NCBI GenBank assembly: GCA_035656335.1
Contig: DASRSS010000291.1
Location: 1 to 11,244, forward strand
Direction of reading: 5' to 3'
DNA length: 11,244 nucleotides
Origin: DASRSS01 sp035656335
GTDB taxonomy: Bacteria > Actinomycetota > Actinomycetes > Mycobacteriales > Jatrophihabitantaceae
Part shown: positions 6,116-11,244 of the stretch, one piece after another
How the letters are laid out: every line of letters starts with the position of its first letter
Numbering within the stretch: position 1 is the stretch's first letter
The notes under the pieces: model-generated
What the model was told of the DNA's origin: nothing
Databases searched by the model: none
What the model saw: the letters and a program-made list of their open reading frames with translations, nothing else
Position numbers and translations under genes: made by a program

Positions 6116-6588
6116 GGCTTGACGAGCATGTCGACGATGATGCCGACGAGGATCACCGCGGAGCAGTAGTTGAGGAAGAGCGCGGCGCGGCCGTCGAGCA
6201 GCGAGCGCAGTTCAGCACTCGGTGGCTGCCGGTCCGCCGCCAGCCGGCGAGCCAGTCGGCGAGCTCGCTTCGCGGGTTGCCCGGCGACGGCACCGACGAC
6301 CGTCGACGTGGTCAGCAACGCGATGGCTACGTCCACCCATGGTGTCCCGTAACCCCAGTCCCCGAGGTCCACCAGCCATAGCCCGAACCCGGCCGCGCCG
6401 AGGGCGCCCGCCATGACGAGCAGCGCGCCGATCCGTGTCAGCCCGAGCAGCAACGCGATCTCCGCGCTGCCCTGTTGCCTGCGGGCGACCTCGAAGCCGA
6501 CACCGGCCACGACGACACCCGCGACGAGCGTGAACGCGCTGAGCACGTGCAGACACAACACCAGTTCGTACGCCCACGTCGCTGTCAC
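6106..6588 (-). CDS. Four-TM integral membrane protein, DUF2269-like
   Basis: A 160-residue membrane protein with hydrophobic segments at about 8-32, 53-73, 85-104 and 136-156, and a basic loop (KRARRLARRLAADR, 107-120) predicted cytoplasmic. His14 within the first segment (LVLCLHVLSAF) and an aromatic loop GDWGYGTPW (76-84) resemble small DUF2269/CopD-like membrane proteins, some of which are suspected haem or metal binders; the family assignment is tentative. The GTG at 6588 overlaps the stop of the radical SAM gene in the sequence GTGA, with no separate ribosome site, so translation is probably coupled. GTG 6594 is an alternative. The coupling implies that the membrane protein and the radical SAM enzyme are needed together. 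Confidence 0.8.
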   Translation of the reverse strand: MTATWAYELVLCLHVLSAFTLVAGVVVAGVGFEVARRQQGSAEIALLLGLTRIGALLVMAGALGAAGFGLWLVDLGDWGYGTPWVDVAIALLTTSTVVGAVAGQPAKRARRLARRLAADRQPPSAELRSLLDGRAALFLNYCSAVILVGIIVDMLVKPGS

Positions 6589-7769
6589 GAGCACACAGCT
6601 GTCTGCGCGACGGCGGGCTCGTGCGGCGCCGGCGCGACCCGGTACGCGCAACTGGGGTCCTCGGCGAGCGCGTCGCCGGTCTCGGCGTACGCCCGGGAAC
6701 GTGACCCGCCGCAAACGTCACGGAACTCGCACGCTCCGCACCTACCGCGCAACGCATTAGGGTCCCGCAGGGCGCGCAGGTCGGGCGCGTCGCGGTAGAT
6801 CGCGGAGAACGGCCTGTCGTGGACGGAGCCGACCGGCATCGGCAGGAACCCGCTCGGATAGACGGTGCCGCGGTGGTCGATGAACGCGAAGCCACGGCCG
6901 GCGTTGACGTCGATCGGTGGGCGGCGCGGCCGGGTTTGCGCGCCGCCGCCGGACAGCAGCGCGGCCGTCGCTTCGCCGAGGTGCCGGCCGAGGTCGCCGC
7001 GGACCGCAGGGACGATGCCCGCGGCCCGTTGGATCGCGATGCGGCGATACTGCGGCGCCTCAGTGGTCTTGACAGCCACGATGCCGGAGACGTCGTACAG
7101 CCACTGGAGCACGTCCTCGGTCTGCACAGCGGACAGCGCTCGCAGGTGCGTACCACGGCCCGTCGGCACCAGGAAGAACACGCTCCACAGGCTCGCCTGC
7201 GCGGTGACGACGAGCCGCAGCAGGTGCGGAAGCTCGTTGGCGTTGTCGGCTGTCACGGTCGTGTTGATCTGCAGTCGCAGGCCGAGGTCGCGGACGGTCT
7301 CCATCGCGGCCATGGTGGCGGCGAACACGCCGTCGACCTGGCGGAAGTTGTCGTGGGACGCGGCGGTGGCGCCGTCCAGCGACAGCGACACCGCCTTCAC
7401 TCCGGCCTCGGCGAGCGGGGCGAGTGCGGCACGGGTCAGGCGCGGCGTGACCGACGGCGACAGCGCGATGGACAGGCCGAGGCCGGACCCGAAAGTGATC
7501 AGCTCGCGCAGGTCGGGCCGCTCGAGCGGGTCGCCGCCGGTGAGCACGAGCAGCGGTCGGGGCCGGCCGAAGGCGGCGAGGTCGGCCATCAGCCGCTTGC
7601 CGTCCGCGCAAGTCAACTCGAGCGGATCGCGACGGGTGATCGCGTCGGCGCGGCAGTGCACGCAGGCGAGTTGGCAGGCTCGCGTGACCTCCCAGATGAC
7701 GATGAAGGGCCGCTCGTCGGGATCGTGCCGGAGGTGCCGCATCGCAGCTGGCGCTTCGGTTCGGGTCAC
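6585..7769 (-). CDS. Radical SAM/SPASM protein, NirJ/AhbD-like
   Basis: A 394-residue radical SAM enzyme. Counting from the internal Met at 7742, the 4Fe-4S/SAM motif C-x3-C-x2-C is Cys23, Cys27 and Cys30 (RACQLACVHCRAD), followed by the SAM-binding LTGGDPL. A C-terminal SPASM/twitch region carries Cys335, Cys338, Cys344 and Cys365 (CGACEFRDVCGG...CAY), expected to hold auxiliary Fe-S clusters. The order and the IWEVTRACQLACVHCRA opening resemble the TIGR04053 family and haem-modifying enzymes NirJ and AhbD; peptide-modifying SPASM enzymes are an alternative, but no precursor peptide gene is visible nearby. GTG 7769 is chosen because a DosR-like box and a GACTGT hexamer fit a leaderless transcript there; ATG 7742, where family members usually begin, is the main alternative. 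It is coupled to the membrane gene downstream. Confidence 0.87.
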   Translation of the reverse strand: MTRTEAPAAMRHLRHDPDERPFIVIWEVTRACQLACVHCRADAITRRDPLELTCADGKRLMADLAAFGRPRPLLVLTGGDPLERPDLRELITFGSGLGLSIALSPSVTPRLTRAALAPLAEAGVKAVSLSLDGATAASHDNFRQVDGVFAATMAAMETVRDLGLRLQINTTVTADNANELPHLLRLVVTAQASLWSVFFLVPTGRGTHLRALSAVQTEDVLQWLYDVSGIVAVKTTEAPQYRRIAIQRAAGIVPAVRGDLGRHLGEATAALLSGGGAQTRPRRPPIDVNAGRGFAFIDHRGTVYPSGFLPMPVGSVHDRPFSAIYRDAPDLRALRDPNALRGRCGACEFRDVCGGSRSRAYAETGDALAEDPSCAYRVAPAPHEPAVAQTAVCS

Positions 7770-7775
7770 GTCTCC

Positions 7776-7819
7776 ACAGTCTGCCAACCGATCTGGATCA
7801 CCCAAGGGCCGAACGTCCC
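7776..7819 (-). promoter_or_regulatory. Predicted DosR-type promoter of the radical SAM operon
   Basis: The box GGGCCGAACGTCCC (7806-7819; GGGACGTTCGGCCC on the coding strand) is centred 43.5 bases before GTG 7769. The hexamer GACTGT at 7781-7776 falls at -12 to -7, so the transcript may begin at the start codon. The 169-base divergent gap towards the PPOX gene holds this box and the weaker elements near 7867-7931. Confidence 0.6.
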
Positions 7820-7866
7820 GGCGCCCGTGCGATTTCCGCTCGTGGTGAGCCGACCGCGCTACCCGA

Positions 7867-7931
7867 GGGTCTTTAGCACTGACTTCACGCTGCGTTGGCC
7901 CCTGGCCCGCCTGCCGCGCGCTCCCTAGCGT
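7867..7931 (+). promoter_or_regulatory. Probable leaderless promoter of PPOX protein 2 with degenerate DosR-like sites
   Basis: TAGCGT at 7926-7931 is a TANNNT hexamer ending 7 bases before ATG 7939, and no ribosome site is visible, so the transcript is probably leaderless. Upstream, 7867-7880 (GGGTCTTTAGCACT) matches 10 of 14 positions of a mycobacterial-style box GGGACTTTAGTCCC. Bases 7904-7908 (GGCCC) form a half-site in TTGGCCCCTGGCCC, centred 37.5 bases upstream. DosR control here is less certain than at the other promoters. Confidence 0.45.
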
Positions 7932-7938
7932 CGTCGCC

Positions 7939-8391
7939 ATGAGCGAGCGGGCGGTCCGGATCGAGCAGCCGCGTGATCTCGGCGTGCTGGGACGCGAGGA
8001 CTGCATGCGACTGCTCGGCAGCGTGACGATCGGACGGGTGGTCTTCACAGCGCGCGCCCTGCCGGCGGTGGGACCGGTCAACTTCTCCGTCGTGAACGAG
8101 GAGATCGTGCTGCGTACGGGGACGGGTTCGAAGCTCGACGCTGCCGTGGCGAACGCGGTCGTCGCGTTCGAGGCCGACGAGTTCGACGTGGAGCGGCGGG
8201 AGGGTTGGAGCGTGGTCGTCGTCGGGGAAGCGCGGGTGGTCACCGATCCGGACTACATCGCCCTCCTCGACGCGCTCGGGCTGCAGTGCTGGCTCGTCGG
8301 TGACCGCGCGAACTACGTCGCCATCACGCCGGCGCTGGTATCCGGCCGCGTGCTGGTACCGGCCGAGGCCGCGACGCCCTCGACGAGCTGA
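7939..8391 (+). CDS. PPOX-fold (pyridoxamine 5'-phosphate oxidase-like) protein 2
   Basis: A 150-residue small split-barrel protein, same length as and paralogous to the one at 914-1366. It opens with LGREDCMRLLGSVTIGRVVF, then PAVGPVNFSVV, LRTGTGSKLDAAV, FEADEFD, GWSVVVVGEARVV and a closing SGRVLV. Family members bind FMN, F420 or haem-related ligands; which one applies here cannot be read. The N-terminal arm (MSERAVRIEQPRDLG) replaces the acidic Ser/Ala-rich arm of paralogue 1. ATG 7939 lacks a ribosome site but sits at the right distance from a TAGCGT hexamer for a leaderless transcript. It is divergent from the radical SAM operon and convergent with the following USP, only three bases between stops. 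Confidence 0.88.
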   Translation: MSERAVRIEQPRDLGVLGREDCMRLLGSVTIGRVVFTARALPAVGPVNFSVVNEEIVLRTGTGSKLDAAVANAVVAFEADEFDVERREGWSVVVVGEARVVTDPDYIALLDALGLQCWLVGDRANYVAITPALVSGRVLVPAEAATPSTS

Positions 8392-8394
8392 ACG

Positions 8395-8850
8395 TCATGA
8401 AGCTGCCGGTGGCGGCCGGTCGCCATGCACGACGAGCACCGGGCAGTCGGCGTGCTCGGCCACGTGGGAACTGACCGAGCCGAGCAGCATCCCGGCGAAT
8501 CCGCCGTGGCCGCGGCTGCCGACAACGATCAGCTCGGCCCCCTTCGCGGCGTCGAGCAACTCCTTCGCCGGATTGCCTTCGCGGATGACCAGGTGCAGGT
8601 CGTGGGGCAGCGTCCCGCCGACCACCTCAGTGACCGCGTCGAAGAGCAGTTCCTCCGTGTCGTACTTGGGGTTCCAGTCCTGCGGAAGCGCGATAGCCCC
8701 GTAGCCGTAGGGCAGGTGCCACACTGCGACCGCCTTGACGTCGGCCCGCAGCATGGCGGCGAACGAGCGCGCCCAGCGCAACGCCTGCTTGGATGCGTCC
8801 GAGCCGTCGATGCCGACGACGACGAATGGTTGAGTGCTGTTGTTCTCCAC
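8395..8850 (-). CDS. Universal stress protein, single USP domain
   Basis: A 151-residue single-domain UspA protein. It begins FVVVGIDGSDASKQALRWA (residues 9-27, with Asp15) and carries an intact ATP-binding signature G-2x-G-9x-GS at 111-125 (GSRGHGGFAGMLLGS), followed by SSHVAEHADCPVLVV. ATP-binding USPs of this type act as stress and growth regulators in actinobacteria; the exact role is unknown. Start GTG 8850 has a strong GGAGGAGG ribosome site about six bases upstream, so unlike its divergent neighbour it makes a leadered transcript. It shares a 137-base divergent promoter region, with two DosR-like boxes, with the tandem USP at 8988. Confidence 0.92.
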   Translation of the reverse strand: MENNSTQPFVVVGIDGSDASKQALRWARSFAAMLRADVKAVAVWHLPYGYGAIALPQDWNPKYDTEELLFDAVTEVVGGTLPHDLHLVIREGNPAKELLDAAKGAELIVVGSRGHGGFAGMLLGSVSSHVAEHADCPVLVVHGDRPPPAAS

Positions 8851-8873
8851 GACTCCTCCTCCGTGCCGCGTTC

Positions 8874-8916
8874 AGCCTCGCTTCGGTCCCGGGCCGAGCA
8901 CAGGGCAGAACGTCCC
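8874..8916 (-). promoter_or_regulatory. Predicted DosR-type promoter of the single-domain USP
   Basis: The box GGGCAGAACGTCCC (8903-8916) is followed on the minus strand by GAGGCT at 8879-8874. The inferred start is near 8867, box centre 42.5 bases upstream, with a 17-base leader carrying the ribosome site. The box differs at one base from the one at 5288-5301. Confidence 0.55.
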
Positions 8917-8937
8917 GTTGCTCGGCCGTGCCGTATT

Positions 8938-8981
8938 GGGACGTAGGTCTCTAGCTGCGTGCCGACAGCTGCGGCAAGGCT
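8938..8981 (+). promoter_or_regulatory. Predicted DosR-type promoter of the tandem USP at 8988
   Basis: The box GGGACGTAGGTCTC (8938-8951), preceded by TT as in the mycobacterial consensus, is centred 43.5 bases before GTG 8988. AAGGCT at 8976-8981 lies at -12 to -7, consistent with a leaderless transcript. The two boxes in this gap are centred 35 bases apart. Confidence 0.6.
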
Positions 8982-8987
8982 GGAGCC

Positions 8988-9788
8988 GTGAGTCAGGACA
9001 ACGTGGTCGTCGGCGTGGACGGGGGTGCGGGAGCCCTGCGCGCCGTGCGCTGGGCAGCACGCGAGTGCGCCGCGGACGCCGAGACCCTGGTGCTGGTGCA
9101 CGCGTTGGGTTACCGCGCCGGCACTGAGCCGCGGGACACCGAAGAGGTGCTGTCAGCCGCCGTCACCGCTGCTCGGACGAGCGCCGCCGGCGTCAAGATC
9201 CGGCGTCGTCCCGAACGCGGAAACCCGGTCGCGGTCCTTGCCGCCGCCGGCGATTCGGCGCGGCTGATCGTGCTCGGCAGCAACGGCGCGACCGACGTCG
9301 CCGCCTCGATGCTGGGCAGCGTCGGCCACCGGGTCGCGGCGCACGCACGGTGCCCGGTGGTGATCGTGCCGCTGTCGGCCGAGCCTGCCTGCGACAGGGG
9401 CGCCGTCGTGGTCGGCCTTGCTCCTGGACGGGCCGGGCGCGCCGCGTTGCGTTTCGCGCTGGCGCACGCGGCCCGGCGCGGGGATCCCGTTGAGGGCGTT
9501 TGGGCGATGCAGAACGCCGACGGCGCCCGGAGTACCGCGTCGCGCGCCGTGCTGCCGCCGGAGCTTCGGTCGATCCTGGCCGAGCAGCTGCAGGTCCCGT
9601 TCCGGCTGCGCCGAATCGATGCCGATCCAGCTGCGGCGCTCACCACGACGGGCAGCGATGCCGCGCTGCTCGTGCTGGGTTGTCACCACAGCGACGAGCC
9701 GTGGTCGACCCGCCTGGGTCCGGTGCCGACCGCGCTGCTGGACCGGGCCGCGCTGCCTGTCGTCCTGGTGGGATGCGCAACACGGTAA
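8988..9788 (+). CDS. Universal stress protein, tandem USP domains
   Basis: A 266-residue protein with two UspA domains. Domain 1 (about 5-128) begins VVVGVDGGAGALRAVRWAA and has the ATP signature G-2x-G-9x-GS at 97-111 (GSNGATDVAASMLGS). Domain 2 (about 138-262) begins AVVVGLAPGRAG and ends in a changed signature (LGCHHSDEPWSTRLGPV), so ATP binding there is doubtful. The same intact/degenerate arrangement occurs in the tandem USP at 3584-4537, although this protein is about 50 residues shorter. GTG 8988 is supported by an AAGG eight bases upstream and by the promoter geometry (box centred at -43.5), which would make the transcript leaderless. It converges with the acyl-CoA synthetase gene, nine bases between stops. 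Confidence 0.9.
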   Translation: MSQDNVVVGVDGGAGALRAVRWAARECAADAETLVLVHALGYRAGTEPRDTEEVLSAAVTAARTSAAGVKIRRRPERGNPVAVLAAAGDSARLIVLGSNGATDVAASMLGSVGHRVAAHARCPVVIVPLSAEPACDRGAVVVGLAPGRAGRAALRFALAHAARRGDPVEGVWAMQNADGARSTASRAVLPPELRSILAEQLQVPFRLRRIDADPAAALTTTGSDAALLVLGCHHSDEPWSTRLGPVPTALLDRAALPVVLVGCATR

Positions 9789-9789
9789 A

Positions 9790-9805
9790 GGCTGTCGCTA
9801 CAGCC
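9790..9805. terminator. Candidate bidirectional terminator hairpin
   Basis: GGCTGT-CGCT-ACAGCC: a perfect 6-bp stem with a 4-base loop, lying just after the USP stop (9786-9788) and covering the stop of the opposing synthetase gene (9798-9800). Short, no clear U-tract; termination is inferred from position between convergent genes. Confidence 0.5.
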
Positions 9806-11244
9806 GCCGCATCAGCGGGTCAGGTCGTGGCGTTGCGGGCGCCAACCGGATGCGCGCGTCGACGGCACACAGCCCGTCCGCGGTGCAGATGAGCGGGTTG
9901 AGATCGAGCTCGGCCACCTCGGGCAGGTCGTCGACCAGCATGGCCACCCGCGCCACCACGTCGGCCAGTGCGGCGCGCGAGACGACCGGTCGGCCGCGGT
10001 AGCCGTCAAGCAGCTTGGCCAGCTTGAGCTCGCCGATCATCGCCTCGGCCTCGTCCGACGCGATCGGTGCCAGCCGGAACGTGCGGTCGCCGAGAAGGTC
10101 GGCGAGCACGCCGCCCGCGCCCAGCATCACAACCGGGCCGAACTGCTCGTGCTGCACCGCGCCGACGATCACCTCGGTGCCGGCGGCGGCCATCGGCTGC
10201 AGCAACAACTGCTCCTCGACGGCGCCGCCCAGCTCGGCGGCGACGGTGCGCAGCTGTGCCTCGTCGGCGATGTCGAGCCGGACACCACCGCGGTCGCTCT
10301 TGTGTATGCCCGGCGCCGCCAGCTTGACGGCCACGGGATAGCCCAGCTCGGCTGCGGCCGCGACCGCCGCCTCGCACCCGCGCGCGACCCGTTGTGGGCT
10401 CACCGGCACGCCGTAGCCCGCCAGGAGTTCCCGAACGCTCTCGTGCGGTAGCCATTCCGTCCCGGCCCGCAGCGCGGTGGTGACCAGCCGGCGGGCGGCC
10501 GCCAGATCGACGCCGGTGGGGCGTTCGACGGCGAGGGGCCGGGCCCGGCGGATGTCGGCGTACCTGACAGCAACGGCGAGTGCTGCCGCGGCAGGTTCGG
10601 GGAAGGTGAAGACCGGCAGCGTGCGCGTGCCGCTGGTGATGGACCCGGCGGGGGCACCGACCCGCGTGGCGACCACTGGCTTGTGCTGCCCGCCGGCCAC
10701 GGCGCCAATCCGGTCCATGACCTCGTCGGTGGGCGTGACCGCAGTGTCCGTGTACACCGTCAGCACGGCGTCCACCTCGGGTGCCGCGAGCACCGCGGTG
10801 AGGGCGTTCGCGAGCTGGTCCGGACGCACGGCCGCGCCGAGGTCGATCGGGTTCTGGCAGGACGCCGCACTGGGGACCGCGGCCCGTACCGCGGCCTCGG
10901 TGTCGGCGGTCAGGGTCACGACGTCGAGTCCGGCGCCCTCCGCAGCGTCAGCGGAGAGGATGCCGGGTCCGCCGGAGTTGCCGATGATCGCGACGCGCGG
11001 TCCGGACGGCAGCGGCTGCTCGGACAACACCCGGGCCGCGTCGAGCATCTGTTCCATGGCGGTGACGCGCACGACGCCGGCCTGCTGGAACAGGGCGTCC
11101 ACGACGTCGTCGGACGCGGCCGCGGCAGCGGTGTGCGACTGACCGGCGCGCCTCCCGGCCGCCGAGCGCCCGGCCTTGATCGCGACGATCGGCTTGTGCT
11201 GTGCGACCCGGCGCGCGACCCGCGCGAACTTGCGCGGGTTGCCG
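9798..11244 (-). CDS. ADP-forming acyl-CoA (acetate-CoA) synthetase, 3' part
   Basis: C-terminal 481 residues of an acyl-CoA synthetase of the NDP-forming acetate-CoA ligase family, which interconverts acyl-CoA plus ADP and phosphate with acid plus CoA plus ATP. The frame stays open to the window edge; the N-terminal CoA-binding domain, and any fused GNAT acetyltransferase domain common in actinobacteria, would lie outside. Visible in order are the end of the ligase-CoA region (GNPRKFARVARRVAQHKPIV, KAGRSAAG, SHTAAAAASDD), a second CoA-ligase domain (VAIIGNSGGPGILSADAAEG, NPIDLGA), and an ATP-grasp domain (ELLAGYGVPVS, PVAVKLAAPGIHKSDRGGV, ending ELDLNPL). The His in SHT and the His in HKSD correspond to the two phosphohistidine positions of the family. 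The family's usual SHTGA reads SHTAA here. No DosR-like box is visible for it, as its promoter is outside. Confidence 0.9.
   Translation of the reverse strand, partial: GNPRKFARVARRVAQHKPIVAIKAGRSAAGRRAGQSHTAAAAASDDVVDALFQQAGVVRVTAMEQMLDAARVLSEQPLPSGPRVAIIGNSGGPGILSADAAEGAGLDVVTLTADTEAAVRAAVPSAASCQNPIDLGAAVRPDQLANALTAVLAAPEVDAVLTVYTDTAVTPTDEVMDRIGAVAGGQHKPVVATRVGAPAGSITSGTRTLPVFTFPEPAAAALAVAVRYADIRRARPLAVERPTGVDLAAARRLVTTALRAGTEWLPHESVRELLAGYGVPVSPQRVARGCEAAVAAAAELGYPVAVKLAAPGIHKSDRGGVRLDIADEAQLRTVAAELGGAVEEQLLLQPMAAAGTEVIVGAVQHEQFGPVVMLGAGGVLADLLGDRTFRLAPIASDEAEAMIGELKLAKLLDGYRGRPVVSRAALADVVARVAMLVDDLPEVAELDLNPLICTADGLCAVDARIRLAPATPRPDPLMRRL

Noticed and set aside
6819..7928. Long plus-strand open frame (369 codons) opposite the radical SAM gene
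   Set aside because: It is antisense to the Fe-S and SPASM motifs, low-complexity basic/acidic product, no ribosome site.
8389..8406. AGCT...AGCT pairing around the convergent stops of PPOX protein 2 and the single-domain USP
   Set aside because: Only four bases pair; not enough to call a hairpin.
1..11244. CRISPR arrays, tRNA/rRNA genes, insertion sequences, phage genes
   Set aside because: I saw no regularly spaced repeats, tRNA-like cloverleaf, transposase motifs or terminal inverted repeats; base composition is even throughout.

Overview
The window is GC-rich, densely coding DNA with many GTG starts, typical of a high-GC actinobacterium. I cannot name the genus. The gene content resembles the DosR (DevR) hypoxia/dormancy regulon known from Mycobacterium tuberculosis: a DosS-type histidine kinase, a DosR-type response regulator, three universal stress proteins (USP) and two pyridoxamine-oxidase-like flavin-fold proteins. 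The sulfur and radical-SAM genes are less expected partners.

Layout. 1-897 (+) is the 3' part of a DosS-like sensor kinase. 914-5183 is a run of six minus-strand genes. In transcription order they are a two-TM membrane protein (5183-4596), a tandem USP (4537-3584), a sulfide:quinone-oxidoreductase-like flavoprotein (3535-2225), a single-cysteine TusE/DsrC protein (2220-1903), a DsrE-family protein (1885-1418) and a PPOX-fold protein (1366-914). Divergent from this run is the DosR-like regulator (5425-6099, +). Convergent to the regulator is a translationally coupled pair on the minus strand: a radical SAM/SPASM protein (7769-6585) and a four-TM membrane protein (6588-6106). Next come a second PPOX-fold protein (7939-8391, +), a single-domain USP (8850-8395, -), a divergent tandem USP (8988-9788, +), and the 3' part of an ADP-forming acyl-CoA synthetase (9798-11244, -).

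Regulation. Almost every promoter gap carries a 14-bp inverted repeat of the form GGGNC-N4-GNCCC, matching the core of the mycobacterial DosR box (GGGACTWWAGTCCC). Seven good copies lie in the gaps. For six of them a NANNNT -10-like hexamer follows at the same distance, placing the box centre 42.5-43.5 bases upstream of the inferred transcript start. At three genes the inferred start falls on the start codon (leaderless transcripts). The regulator keeps the recognition-helix residues of DosR, so the window reads as a compact DosR regulon that includes dosR itself.

How the genes may work together (inference). Under low oxygen or a gas signal, the kinase-regulator pair would switch on stress proteins, flavin-fold proteins and a sulfur relay (sulfide oxidase, TusE, DsrE). 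It would also switch on a radical SAM enzyme coupled to a membrane protein. There are no tRNA or rRNA genes, CRISPR arrays or insertion sequences that I can see. No gap exceeds 300 bases.
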